Assembly: GCA_022821805.1 (NCBI GenBank)
Contig: JAJECX010000024.1
Coordinates: forward strand, 1-64,000
Direction: 5' to 3'
DNA: 64,000 nucleotides
Source: Anaerolineae bacterium
Lineage (GTDB): Bacteria > Chloroflexota > Anaerolineae > Aggregatilineales > Phototrophicaceae
Position 1 is the stretch's first letter. Each line of letters starts with the position of its first letter. A model generated the notes under the pieces. The model did no database searches. It was not told the DNA's origin and was given only the letters and a program-made list of their open reading frames with translations. Below are positions 26,822 to 36,655 of the stretch, in pieces. Position numbers and translations under genes: made by a program.

Positions 26822-29167
26822 CTAAGAAATTTCAATGACTTTCCCGTCCGTGCGCAGATGAATCGTACCGATCATGTCTGTGCGAAACAGGTGAACGCCA
26901 AGTAGTTTCACCAGCGTGTCAGGATGGGGGTCGCCGCGACGATTGGCAATATCACTTTGAAGCAGAGCAATCTGCGGCTGAACCGCGGCGAGGAAGTCAT
27001 TGTCAATGGCGCGAGCCGTGCCATGCTGGGGAATCTGCATGACGCTCGCGTGCAATGCGCCGCCTTTGGCAAGCATCTCGCGCTGGGCGGCGACGCTCAG
27101 GTCGGAAGTCAATAGGAATGAGGCGCCGCCGTAACGCAAGCGCAGCACTAGCGCATTATCATTCAGTCGGTCGGTGATCTTGGGCTGCGTCTGCGGATGC
27201 AATACCTCAAGCTTGGCGCCATCAGCGAAGTCAATTTTGAATCCAGCCTTTACTTCCACGATCGGCGTGTCGGATTTCCGAAGCCGTTCAAAGATGCTTT
27301 CCACGTCGGGATCGCGATTCGGCTGTCCGTGATAAAGGACAGCGCCCACGGAATAGCGGTCTAACACGCTATTGAGGGCAGCGATATCCCAAGCATCGGG
27401 ATGGGTGATTGCTAGAATCTCGATTTCGCGATCGTAGAAGGGCAGGCGATCGCCAATGGCGGACAGCAGCCGCGCGGGAAAGCGCCCGCCGTCGACGAGA
27501 ATCTGCGCCCCTCCCGGCGTCTGCGCGAGCGCGGCGTTGCTATGGCCGACATCCAGCAGCCAGACATGCAACCGGCCGTCGGCTCGGCTCAAGGTCATGG
27601 CGCCCATCAGTATCAACGCTGTCGCCGAAGTCGCAATCATGGCGAGGATGACCGTATGTCGTCTGACAAAGTCCTGAACCCGTAGCCAGATTGGCGGGCG
27701 GGCGGCATATCCCATGGCGCCTCCGATCAGCAACAGATAAAAGGCTTGAATCAGTCTTCCGTCAAGATCCACGATTATCTCAGCGTATTCCAGGTTGACG
27801 AAAGCGCGTACGACCGCGATTGTCCAGGATACGAAGACCAAGTCCGCCCAATAGATCAGCGTGCCGATCACCGGAATGAATGCGTAAACGACCGCAGCCG
27901 TCATGCCTAGGAGCAGCGCCGCCGCCTGTACCGGTACGATGAGCAAGTTGACCGGTACGGCCACCAATGACAGCCGTCCGAAATACAGGACTATTAGCGG
28001 AAGGGTAGTAATCTGCGCTGCGATCGTTACGATAAGCGGCTCATTGAGAAAGCTATGCAGTACGGTAGCGGCGCGCGCAGGCAGAAGGATCTCCAGCAAG
28101 CGGCGGAATCGCGCGGAAAGCGGATCGGCAAACAGGCTGAGACCTAGCACAGCCATAAAACTGAGCTGGAAACCGATATCCAGCAGGACGCTCGGATCGC
28201 CAAGGGAAAGCAGCGCGGTGGCAAAAGCCAGCGATGTCGGCACAAATGTCTTTCGCTTTAGTTGACTGCCGACGACCAGTAATCCGCTCATCAGCGCGGC
28301 GCGCAGGATACCTGGGCTGGCGCCGACGAGCAGCGAATATACCGCGATCACGGAAAGCGCGTTCAGCGTGACAACGGTCTTATTGCGGCGAAACAGGCTC
28401 GACAGAACGCGCACGACGATTCCGCTGACAATGACCATGTTGAAGCCGCTAATTGCGACGACGTGCGAGGCGCCCACACGCGAAAAGTCGTCCTTCAATT
28501 CGGGTGAGATGCCGTCTTCGTCTCCGAGCAGTATGCCGGTAAGCAAGCCCGCTTGCGGCTCGGGAATCGCAGACGCAATGCTTTGCTGGACAATCGTCTT
28601 GAGTCGAAGAAGCGCAGCGATAAGCGGGTTGCCGTGACCGGAATCGACGACCTCAGGACCAGCGTTATGCATGATGCTGAAGACGCCTTGCCGGCCAAGA
28701 TAGTCGGCGTAGGAGAAAGTATCCCAGGTAGCGGGACGAGCCAACATGCCGGTGGCGCGAATGCGGTCGCCATACTGGACCTCAGCGCGGCGATCAGTTT
28801 GCGCCAAAACCAAGCCACTCGTGCTGGTCAACTCGCTGTTGACGAAGATCTTTTCACTGTCAAGACGAAACTGAACGCGGACCCCGCGCAATCGCGGCTC
28901 AGAGACGACCAAGCCAGTTACAGTAGCGCTCTGGCCGTTGTACGCGGCGATGTCGCTGCTGGTTGGCGCCAGCGATTGACGGAATCCGCCAGCGACGAAC
29001 GCGACCACGCTGACAAGAATCCACCAGGCGACGCGCCGCCTTAAGACTAGCCCGCCACATAGTGAAACGGCAATGGCGGCAAACCAAAGGGAGGGCAGCA
29101 GTGCCGGAAGCACACGGGAAATGCTGATGCCAACAGCCCAGGCAGACGCGAATACGATGAGCCGCAT
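26822..29167 (-). CDS. comEC: ComEC/Rec2 family DNA-uptake channel protein
   Basis: A 781-residue protein with the three ComEC parts: an N-terminal OB-like domain (about 50-180), a multi-pass Competence domain (about 210-500; VGASHVVAISGFNMVIVSG is diagnostic) and a C-terminal metallo-beta-lactamase-like domain (from about 535). In that last domain the metal site is lost: the HxHxDH motif reads THPDAWD, and the DVGQG motif reads DVGHS. ComEC carries single-stranded DNA through the membrane during transformation. No other com genes are in the window. Confidence 0.9.
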   Translation of the reverse strand: MRLIVFASAWAVGISISRVLPALLPSLWFAAIAVSLCGGLVLRRRVAWWILVSVVAFVAGGFRQSLAPTSSDIAAYNGQSATVTGLVVSEPRLRGVRVQFRLDSEKIFVNSELTSTSGLVLAQTDRRAEVQYGDRIRATGMLARPATWDTFSYADYLGRQGVFSIMHNAGPEVVDSGHGNPLIAALLRLKTIVQQSIASAIPEPQAGLLTGILLGDEDGISPELKDDFSRVGASHVVAISGFNMVIVSGIVVRVLSSLFRRNKTVVTLNALSVIAVYSLLVGASPGILRAALMSGLLVVGSQLKRKTFVPTSLAFATALLSLGDPSVLLDIGFQLSFMAVLGLSLFADPLSARFRRLLEILLPARAATVLHSFLNEPLIVTIAAQITTLPLIVLYFGRLSLVAVPVNLLIVPVQAAALLLGMTAAVVYAFIPVIGTLIYWADLVFVSWTIAVVRAFVNLEYAEIIVDLDGRLIQAFYLLLIGGAMGYAARPPIWLRVQDFVRRHTVILAMIATSATALILMGAMTLSRADGRLHVWLLDVGHSNAALAQTPGGAQILVDGGRFPARLLSAIGDRLPFYDREIEILAITHPDAWDIAALNSVLDRYSVGAVLYHGQPNRDPDVESIFERLRKSDTPIVEVKAGFKIDFADGAKLEVLHPQTQPKITDRLNDNALVLRLRYGGASFLLTSDLSVAAQREMLAKGGALHASVMQIPQHGTARAIDNDFLAAVQPQIALLQSDIANRRGDPHPDTLVKLLGVHLFRTDMIGTIHLRTDGKVIEIS

Positions 29168-29292
29168 AAGTGGAGGAAGGTCATAAAATGACGGGAACCC
29201 GAATTATATCAGCGGATGTCGCCAAGGCAATCAAAACAGACATCACTGTCGCGATGCCCGTTTGATGGTTGTGTAATTGGGAAAGAAAGACT

Positions 29293-29856
29293 TTAGACGC
29301 GGCTGCCCGCCGGCGCTTGCGCAGGCCGGTCAAATTTTATCGGCTCTGGATTGGCCTCATTAGTCTGGACTTCGACCGATGGCTGCTCCAACTCTACTTC
29401 GACGGCGGCCGGCTCCTGATATTGCATGATCTGGATTCCGTTGCGGATTTCATCTAGCGTGTGGGCGAACTGCTGCTCCAACTGGCTGAGTTGAAGCATT
29501 ACGTATTCGTCAGCTTCGCTCGTGATCTTCTCCGCTTCGATCTTGGCTTGCTCAATCACGTATTCGGCGCGTACTTTGGCTTGTTTCACCATTTCCTGAT
29601 CGTCAATCAAGTCTTCGCTGTGCTGCCGAGCTTGCTGTACGATGCGCGCGGCTTCTTCGTTCGCTTCCGCCAAGACGCGGTCTCGCTGGTGAATCGTTCG
29701 GACGGCTTTCTCGATTTCTTCCGGCACCGATATCCGCATCTGATCAATGATTTCCAAGGCGCGTTCCTCGTCCACCATCGTATACTTGGTGCCGAAGAGA
29801 TGCCGGCCCTCGTCTATCAAATCTTCCAAGCGATCCACGAGATGTTGAATATCCAT
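29293..29856 (-). CDS. coiled-coil protein, DivIVA/ATP-synthase-B-like
   Basis: A 187-residue soluble protein. Residues about 35-135 are a long charged helix (EEIEKAVRTIHQRDRVLAEA and similar heptads, rich in Ala, Glu, Gln), followed by a Pro/Glu-rich tail. The pattern resembles DivIVA or the ATP synthase b subunit but lacks a membrane anchor. A good ribosome site (GGGAGGG) precedes the ATG. It lies 41 bases downstream of coaD, so it is probably in that transcript. Function unknown. Confidence 0.75.
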   Translation of the reverse strand: MDIQHLVDRLEDLIDEGRHLFGTKYTMVDEERALEIIDQMRISVPEEIEKAVRTIHQRDRVLAEANEEAARIVQQARQHSEDLIDDQEMVKQAKVRAEYVIEQAKIEAEKITSEADEYVMLQLSQLEQQFAHTLDEIRNGIQIMQYQEPAAVEVELEQPSVEVQTNEANPEPIKFDRPAQAPAGSRV

Positions 29857-29897
29857 TGAAACCCTCCCAGTGAAAGATCCTGCAATTGCTTACGAAC

Positions 29898-30389
29898 TCA
29901 AGAGCCGAACTTCTTGCGCAACGCTTCCGAAATAATCGGCGGGACCATCGAACTGACGTCGCCGCCTAACTCTGCGATCTCACGAATTGTGCTCGAACTA
30001 ATGTGCATATACTGCTCGTCAGACAAGATCGCGATCGTTTCCATCTCCGGGGCCAGCTTCTTGTTTGCCATACCCATCCGAAATTCGAACTCAAAATCAC
30101 CAAACACTCGTAACCCCCGTATTAGGGCGATCGCGCCCACCGACTGTGCATATTCTACTGTGAGAATATTGTATTTCGCAACTGATATTGACGGGTAATT
30201 CTGAAATATGTCCTTCGCCAGCTTGACTCGTTCATCTACTTCAAACAATACGCGCTTCTTGTTAGGGTTAGCATATATAGCGACGATAAGCTCATCAAAG
30301 AATCGGGATGCTCGAATCGCAACATCTATATGGCCGTAGTGAATGGGGTCAAGCGATGCCGGATAAAGCGCGATTCCCTTTCCAACCAT
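29898..30389 (-). CDS. coaD: phosphopantetheine adenylyltransferase
   Basis: A 163-residue enzyme for the fourth step of coenzyme A synthesis, transferring AMP to 4'-phosphopantetheine. The nucleotidyltransferase motif YPASLDPIHYGHID with its T/HxGH-like His pair, the RGLRVFGDFEFEFRM segment and the ISSSTIREI motif are all present, and length matches the family. The usual first motif PGSFDP is varied to PASLDP. Confidence 0.95.
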   Translation of the reverse strand: MVGKGIALYPASLDPIHYGHIDVAIRASRFFDELIVAIYANPNKKRVLFEVDERVKLAKDIFQNYPSISVAKYNILTVEYAQSVGAIALIRGLRVFGDFEFEFRMGMANKKLAPEMETIAILSDEQYMHISSSTIREIAELGGDVSSMVPPIISEALRKKFGS

Positions 30390-30619
30390 CTAATCTCTCC
30401 CAACGTTACGAGGGCATTCTAATAGCGCCTGGCGAATAGCGCCAATGAATTTGTTAGCAGATTCGTAATGCGAGGAGAAAGGATTTTAACGGTAGGGAAC
30501 CGATGCCCCGCCACGGCGCGCGCGTCAACTCTTTGAGCTAGATGACGCGCTTTTCGTATGGCGCGCTGGGCAGGGCGCAAGGCGAAGGCTTGTCAAGTAA
30601 GAGTAAACGGCGAGACCGC

Positions 30620-33304
30620 TCAGCTAATGTCGCCAGGGTTAGCCCTGATCTCGCTTATGACTTGGGACAAAAGGAAATGCTCCGGCAGCGCCAAGGTCGG
30701 ATCTTCTTCAAGAAGTGTGAGCGCTTCCCGCTGAGACAGCTCGGCCAAGTCCGAGTATTGGCGTCCTATCAATTGCAGATTGTTTTGGCCGCTCTGACGC
30801 CTGCCGAGCAAATCACCGATTCCGCGCAGTTTTAGATCAATCTCAGCCAAGTAAAAGCCGTCATTCGATTCTTCTATTGCGGCGAGGCGCTTTTCGGCGA
30901 CGCTAAGCTCTTCGCCGCCGATTCGCTCCGCCTGATGGTCGCGTATACGATCAATGTTAATATCCTCACTAAGGTCCGGGATCAAAAAGCAATAAGATTG
31001 AGTTTCGCCTCGGCCAACGCGTCCGCGGAATTGATGCAGTTGCGCCAAGCCAAAGCGATTCGCGCCTTCAATCACCATTACATTGGCATTCGGTATATCG
31101 ACCCCTACCTCAGCCACCGAGGTAGTGACCATCACATCGTAGCGCTTATCGGCGAACTCGCTCATCAGCGCGTCCTTTTCCGCCGGGCTCATGCGGCCGT
31201 GCAGCAAACAGACGCGGAATCGAAAGAAAACCTGCGAAAGGCGCTCGTACGCGCCGGTTGCATCGGCTGTTTCCAATGACTCCGATTCTTCAACCAGCGG
31301 ATGGATGAAGAAGGCTTGCCGTCCCTGCTCCAATTGCGCTGTGATGAATCCGTACATTCGTTCACGCGCCACCGGCTCCATGATCTTGGTAAGGATTTCC
31401 CGACGTCCGGCTGGTTTCTCGTTTATCAGCGTAATATCCAAATCGGCATACAGCGTCAGCGCCAAAGTACGTGGAAAGGGAGTCGCGCTCATGAAAAGCA
31501 AATGCGGGTTCACGCCCTTGCCGCGCAGAGCCGCGCGTTGATCGACGCCGAAACGCTGCTGTTCATCAATGACGGCAATCGCCAAATCGTGAAATTCCAC
31601 TCCTTCCTGGATGACCGCGTGCGTACCAACTACGATGTCAATCGATCCATCGGCGATGCCCCGATAGATTGATTCGCGCTCTGAAGCGTTTAAGGCGCTC
31701 GTCAAAAGCGCGACAACCGGCTTTACGCCAGTGGTTATGCGGCTGAATGTTTCGCTAACGGCGCGATAATGCTGTTCCGCCAGGATGCTGGTTGGCGCCA
31801 TCATAGCCCCTTGCTTGCCATTGTGCAGCGCCATCGCCAGCGCGACTATCGCCACGGCTGTCTTGCCACAACCGACATCGCCCTGCAACAGACGATTCAT
31901 CGGAATTGCGCTGGCCACATCGTCTTGAATTTCGGCGATAGCAGCTTGCTGCGCGCCAGTAAGCCGGTAGGGAAAAGCATCGGCGGCGAATCGTTCTAGA
32001 AAGTCGTTGCCAATGTTGAGACGCGGTCCGGGCGTCGATTGCCATTCGCGCCGATTTGCCAGTAAACCGAGCTGCAGGGTGAGCAGTTGGTCAAAGGCAA
32101 GCCGCCTATGCGCATGATCGCGATGATCCCAGCCATCGGGAAAATGCGCCTGGCGCAGCGCCCAGCCCAAATCTGCCAGTTCCGTCCGCTCCAGTATCGC
32201 TTGTGGCAATGGATCCGGCATCTTCCGCGACCATTCTTCGATCAGGGACTTGATAATGCGCCTGAATAGCCGCGGACGCAGGCCCTTCGTCATGCGATAG
32301 ACCGGCACAATGCCAATCGTATGCAGGTTCTCGCTGTCTAGCTCCTCCCATTCCGGATTGGCCATTTGCTTCAAATTGCGAAAGAAGGTGATTTTGCCAC
32401 TAAGGACGATCTGCATTCCGCGCTGCAGTTTCGCCGCCAGAAAGTCTTGCTGGAAGAAACGCACCGATATGGCGCCCGTGCCATCAGCGACATTTACCAC
32501 AAGATCTCTGCGTCCTCGGCCAGTGGATACGACTCTTGTCCCGGTGATCGTGGCGATCACGGTCGCTTCTGTTTCCGCGGCTATATCCTTGATAGCGAGC
32601 AGGGCGGTATAATCGCGATACTGTCGCGGCAAGTTGAAAAGCAAGTCGCGAACGGTATGGATGTCCAACTGCCGCAGCAATTCGGCGAATTTGTTGCCGA
32701 TGCCCTTAACTTCACTCGTCGGCGCATCCAAATTACCCTGCAAGGATCGTATTTCGTTATCTGTGTATTGTGGACGCGCCAGCCGCGGCGGGCTCGTTAA
32801 CGCTGGCATTGGCGGTAGATCCAGCCGGGCAGCGCTAGGACCGCCAGTATAATCTTCGTCATAGGTAGCGCTGTCATAGGCGTATGAGCGCTTGTGCCCG
32901 CCAGAGTGCGGCGAGTTCGCCCGACGCCGGTCGGTATGCTCTCGCCGCGGGCGACGCCGGTCATTGCTCAATGGCGCGTCCGGGCGCGACTTAAGCTTGT
33001 CTTGCCAGGAAGGTATGCGCTCTCTATAGGCTTTCGGCGCGGGCGCGCGATTCGTCGCCCGATCCAGCAAGTAGTTGATCTTGTAAACCCGTTCATTTTC
33101 GTCTTCGAGCGATTCGTATGCTTCCAGTACGTCGACGATCTCGTCGATCAGTATTTGCTGCTCCGCGCGTCGCGCTTGCTCGCGCGCCTGCGGCTGCCAT
33201 TTGGACAGGTAGGCGCCTAGCCCGCCGACCACCGCGGAATTCTTGCCGCCTTGCTCTCGCTCCAGCTTTAGGATTTTCACCATCGTTTCCAACGCTGATG
33301 GCAT
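30620..33304 (-). CDS. recG: ATP-dependent DNA helicase RecG
   Basis: An 894-residue helicase that remodels stalled forks and Holliday junctions. A non-standard N-terminal extension (about 1-190) of helices and an Arg-rich linker precedes the wedge/OB domain (from about 195). Helicase motifs follow: GDVGCGKT at about 475-482, APTSILAEQH, the Walker B DEQQRFG (usually DEQHRFG), MSATPFPRTLAL and QFRGRVGRG. It is the last of a rpe-fakA-fakB-fakB-recG run; the DegV gene ends three bases before this gene's start. Confidence 0.96.
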   Translation of the reverse strand: MPSALETMVKILKLEREQGGKNSAVVGGLGAYLSKWQPQAREQARRAEQQILIDEIVDVLEAYESLEDENERVYKINYLLDRATNRAPAPKAYRERIPSWQDKLKSRPDAPLSNDRRRPRREHTDRRRANSPHSGGHKRSYAYDSATYDEDYTGGPSAARLDLPPMPALTSPPRLARPQYTDNEIRSLQGNLDAPTSEVKGIGNKFAELLRQLDIHTVRDLLFNLPRQYRDYTALLAIKDIAAETEATVIATITGTRVVSTGRGRRDLVVNVADGTGAISVRFFQQDFLAAKLQRGMQIVLSGKITFFRNLKQMANPEWEELDSENLHTIGIVPVYRMTKGLRPRLFRRIIKSLIEEWSRKMPDPLPQAILERTELADLGWALRQAHFPDGWDHRDHAHRRLAFDQLLTLQLGLLANRREWQSTPGPRLNIGNDFLERFAADAFPYRLTGAQQAAIAEIQDDVASAIPMNRLLQGDVGCGKTAVAIVALAMALHNGKQGAMMAPTSILAEQHYRAVSETFSRITTGVKPVVALLTSALNASERESIYRGIADGSIDIVVGTHAVIQEGVEFHDLAIAVIDEQQRFGVDQRAALRGKGVNPHLLFMSATPFPRTLALTLYADLDITLINEKPAGRREILTKIMEPVARERMYGFITAQLEQGRQAFFIHPLVEESESLETADATGAYERLSQVFFRFRVCLLHGRMSPAEKDALMSEFADKRYDVMVTTSVAEVGVDIPNANVMVIEGANRFGLAQLHQFRGRVGRGETQSYCFLIPDLSEDINIDRIRDHQAERIGGEELSVAEKRLAAIEESNDGFYLAEIDLKLRGIGDLLGRRQSGQNNLQLIGRQYSDLAELSQREALTLLEEDPTLALPEHFLLSQVISEIRANPGDIS

Positions 33305-33307
33305 GGA

Positions 33308-34165
33308 TTAACGTCTCCAGTCCCGGCTCAATGTCGCAACGCCGATTGAACCTGGACCTATGTGGGTTCCCAGGGTAGGCGTGGTTTCAATGACTAGTGT
33401 ATCAGATGGCGCGATATCCCGAATGCTATCCAGGAATTTTTCGGCGCCGGCTCGATTCGAGACGTGCAAGACGGCCAGACGTTCCAGCGGACTCTGATCC
33501 TGCGTCAGCGATTGCAATCGCTGTTCAGCGCGCGACCAGGTTCGCAGCCGCGCGATAGATGTAACTTCGCCATCGCTAACGTCCACTATCGGCTTGATCT
33601 TGAGCAGGCCTCCGACGCTCGCCACCAGCGCATTGACTCGTCCGCTGCGGCGAAGATATTCCATCGTGTCAATTATCGCATAGACCCTTGTGCGCTGGCG
33701 AACGCGCTCGATCGCATCCAGTATGGCAGCGAGCTCGGCGCCATCCGCCGCGAGCTCCGCCGCCGCCCATACTTGATAGCCTATGCCGAATGTCAGTTGC
33801 AAGCTGTCCACCAGTGTTATTCTGTCCGCGCCGACCGCTTCCGCGCCCAGCCGCATCGCATTGAGCGTGCCGCTCAGCTTTTCCGGCACATGAATCGAAA
33901 TGATGCGCGTGGCGCCATTGTCCAATATCGTACGATAGAACGTTTCGGCGTCGCCAGGAGAGGGCGCCGCTGTCGTCGGAAGGCTTCGCATGCCGGGCAG
34001 CTCGCGGAAGAATCGCTCGCGGTCCAGCGACCGGCCATCGTCCGGGATGCTTTCGCCCCCGATGTTCACATAGGTCGGAATGATGTGAACCTTTAGCGAT
34101 TCAACGATATGGGCCGGCAGATCACAGACGCTGTCGGCGGCGATGTGAATCCGGCTAGAAGTCAT
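33308..34165 (-). CDS. DegV family fatty-acid-binding protein (FakB-like)
   Basis: A 285-residue DegV protein. IHIAADSVCDLP at the N terminus and the TTAAPSPGDAETFY and GTLNAMRLGAEA segments form the fatty-acid pocket; the conserved His-Ser-type contact region IISIHVPEKLSGT is present. The start ATG 34165 overlaps the previous gene by 11 bases; the longer frame to 34282 is not family sequence. FakB proteins present a fatty acid to the kinase FakA, encoded upstream in the same operon. Confidence 0.9.
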   Translation of the reverse strand: MTSSRIHIAADSVCDLPAHIVESLKVHIIPTYVNIGGESIPDDGRSLDRERFFRELPGMRSLPTTAAPSPGDAETFYRTILDNGATRIISIHVPEKLSGTLNAMRLGAEAVGADRITLVDSLQLTFGIGYQVWAAAELAADGAELAAILDAIERVRQRTRVYAIIDTMEYLRRSGRVNALVASVGGLLKIKPIVDVSDGEVTSIARLRTWSRAEQRLQSLTQDQSPLERLAVLHVSNRAGAEKFLDSIRDIAPSDTLVIETTPTLGTHIGPGSIGVATLSRDWRR

Positions 34166-35030
34166 AATCGAATTCGTCGACCTCGTTCTCCAGCACGGCG
34201 ACTCCTGTCGCTTCCGTACCCAAATAACTGGCCATTGTGGCGCTGTACATCGTAAAAGGAAAATGCTGACCAGGGAACTCAAGAGCCAAGCGGTCTTGCA
34301 TCACACGCGTTTCTTCCGTTATATGCTTTTGATCCTGCAGCACGACGGCGTCTTCCAATTCCGTGAATTCCACCAGGAACTCGACCAGGCGTTCGATGAT
34401 CTCCCCACGAGTGCGCACTTTTTCTATAACAATGAGATTGCCATCTTCCAGGCTGATGAACGGTTTGATGCCCAGCTGCGTCGAAAGCACCGCATGCGAC
34501 GGTTTCATGAAGCCGTTCGCGCGTAAAAAGTCTACATTGCGGACGCAGTAGACCGAATAAATCCGATTGACCGCCTGTCGAACGGTTTGGATGACTTCTT
34601 CGGCGGTTTCCTGTTCATGGGCGGCGCGCGCCGCGACGCGGATCAGCATTCCTTGCCCGGCGCAAAGGCTCTGCGAATCGACCACCGCGATCTCGCAGCT
34701 GCTGCTCACCTGCTGCGCTGCCAGCCGACCGTTGCTCCAACTGCTCGAAAGCTCGCGCGATGGATGCACCGAGATAATCGCGTCGCAAAAATGAGAAAGG
34801 CGCGCGTACTGTTCGGCGTAATCGTTTTCTGACGGCGGTTCGACAATCGGCGGCTTGCCGTGACTGGAAATTAGTTCGAATGCCTGGTCGACGTCAATGT
34901 CAACGCCTTCGAGATAACGCGCGCCCGCAATGTCAATGGTATTCGGCAGGATCGTCACCGGAAAATGCCGGACGAGGCGCGGGTTGGAGAAACGCGCTCC
35001 ACTGTCAGTCACGATATGAATTCGCGGCAT
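34155..35030 (-). CDS. DegV family fatty-acid-binding protein (FakB-like), second copy
   Basis: A 291-residue DegV protein starting IHIVTDSGARF, with a IISVHPSRELSSSWS pocket segment and VVDSQSLCAGQG. It starts within the FakA stop codon region and overlaps the next DegV gene by 11 bases, so all three are translationally coupled. It is clearly diverged from its tandem neighbour, suggesting different acyl-chain specificity, as with FakB1 and FakB2 of Staphylococcus. Confidence 0.9.
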   Translation of the reverse strand: MPRIHIVTDSGARFSNPRLVRHFPVTILPNTIDIAGARYLEGVDIDVDQAFELISSHGKPPIVEPPSENDYAEQYARLSHFCDAIISVHPSRELSSSWSNGRLAAQQVSSSCEIAVVDSQSLCAGQGMLIRVAARAAHEQETAEEVIQTVRQAVNRIYSVYCVRNVDFLRANGFMKPSHAVLSTQLGIKPFISLEDGNLIVIEKVRTRGEIIERLVEFLVEFTELEDAVVLQDQKHITEETRVMQDRLALEFPGQHFPFTMYSATMASYLGTEATGVAVLENEVDEFDYDF

Positions 35031-36655
35031 TATTCAACGCTTATTAGGAATGGATACAGCGGCTGGCCACCATAGATGGATTCACATTCTAATCCCTTAA
35101 CAGCCGTTCTTATACGCCTAATCAGTTGCTCAGATTCTACCGCAGATACGCCAGCGCCGTAATAGACTGTAACCAGCTCAACATCCTCGATGTCAAAATT
35201 GGAAAACGCATCCAAGACTGCGGTCTCAGTATCTGTCGAAGCGGCGCAAATCATACCGTCGACAATTGCGATGTAGTCACCCTGATTGATCGACAAATCG
35301 CGAAACTTGCTGTCGCGAAGGGCTTGAGTAATCTCGATTGAGCGTATATCAGCGCTCGCCGCGCTCATTCGCTCCAGCACCGCCTCGAGCTCGGCGCCGC
35401 TATCGGTCGCGTCACCGAATGCGAGCATGGCGCCGATGCCTTGCAGTACGGTCTCCGTCGCTATGACCTCCACTTGTCGATCCGCTAACAGGTCGGCCGC
35501 CTGCTGCGCCGCCAAAACGATATTGCGATCGTTTGGCAAAATGATTGCGCAACTGGAAGCGAGGCGCTTGATGGCATTGATGAAGTCTTCCGTTGACGGA
35601 TTTCGACCCGCTCCGCCGCTGATCAATATCGAGCAGTTCAAGCCGCGGAAGACCGCGTGCAAGCCATCGCCTTCCGCAACCGCAATAACAGCAACTTTAG
35701 ACGAAACCGCGTCGATTTGTGCTTGCCGGTTCAAATCGATGGACAATTGCCGCCGATGCTGAAGTTCCATATTTTCAACGACGACGTCATCCAGCGCCGC
35801 GCCGGTCTTAACGGCGTAATCAAGCGGAATCGCCGGATTGTCAGCGTGTATATGCACCTTTATCGTTTCTTGATCCCCCACTACAATGACCGACCAGCCT
35901 AATGCTTCCAGTTCGCGGCGCGTCCGCGCCACATCAAGCCCTTCGCCAACCATGAGAAATTGCACATCGTAGCCGAATGACTCGGCGCCTTCGGCGGCCG
36001 CAGGAATGCTGCTGCCTGTCTCGGGCAAGTTTGTCCGCCGCCGCGCTCGACCACCGGGCATACCTCGCAAGAAACTGACCAGCCCCATCCCGCCGGCATC
36101 GACGACGCCCGCGTCCTTCAAAGCTGGAAGCAGATTTGGCGTATTCTCAAGAGAAGCTTGGGCTGCCCTGATAAGCGAAGTCAGCATCATTCGAGGGGAG
36201 GCGTTTTCCGCTTGGCGCAGACTTAAACTTTCACTTGCCTCGCGCGCGACCGTAAGGATGGTGCCTTCAGTCGGTTGCGATACCGACGCGTATCCTTGTG
36301 TAACGGCAGCGCCGCAAGAGCTTTTCAGCAGAGATGCCGTCAAAATCGGCGACTCGCCAAGACCATCGGCGAATCCCTTTAGCAATTGCGAAAGGATGGT
36401 CCCGCTATTTCCGCGCGCGCCCATCAGCGCTCCATGCGCGAAGCGCTGCGCGATCACGCTGATATCATCAGTCTCCAGCTCTTCGATTTCCTGATAAGCG
36501 CGATTAAGCGTGTGGAACATATTGATGCCCGTATCACCATCGGGCACTGGAAACACATTGTGCCGATTGATCAGTTCAATGTCATGGGAGAGGCTTTCCA
36601 AGCCCCGGCGGAACAGGCGTTTGAGCGCCTGACCGCCAATGCTAGCGACGGTCAT
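35030..36655 (-). CDS. fakA: DAK2-domain fatty acid kinase FakA-like protein
   Basis: A 541-residue protein. The N-terminal DhaL-type kinase domain (about 1-200) has the metal/ATP loop NVFPVPDGDTGINM and MGARGNSG. A middle domain and a C-terminal DegV-like domain (about 310-540) complete the FakA layout and length. It phosphorylates FakB-bound fatty acid to acyl phosphate for phospholipid synthesis. Two FakB-like genes follow immediately. ATG 36655 is chosen; it overlaps rpe by 14 bases. Confidence 0.88.
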   Translation of the reverse strand: MTVASIGGQALKRLFRRGLESLSHDIELINRHNVFPVPDGDTGINMFHTLNRAYQEIEELETDDISVIAQRFAHGALMGARGNSGTILSQLLKGFADGLGESPILTASLLKSSCGAAVTQGYASVSQPTEGTILTVAREASESLSLRQAENASPRMMLTSLIRAAQASLENTPNLLPALKDAGVVDAGGMGLVSFLRGMPGGRARRRTNLPETGSSIPAAAEGAESFGYDVQFLMVGEGLDVARTRRELEALGWSVIVVGDQETIKVHIHADNPAIPLDYAVKTGAALDDVVVENMELQHRRQLSIDLNRQAQIDAVSSKVAVIAVAEGDGLHAVFRGLNCSILISGGAGRNPSTEDFINAIKRLASSCAIILPNDRNIVLAAQQAADLLADRQVEVIATETVLQGIGAMLAFGDATDSGAELEAVLERMSAASADIRSIEITQALRDSKFRDLSINQGDYIAIVDGMICAASTDTETAVLDAFSNFDIEDVELVTVYYGAGVSAVESEQLIRRIRTAVKGLECESIYGGQPLYPFLISVE

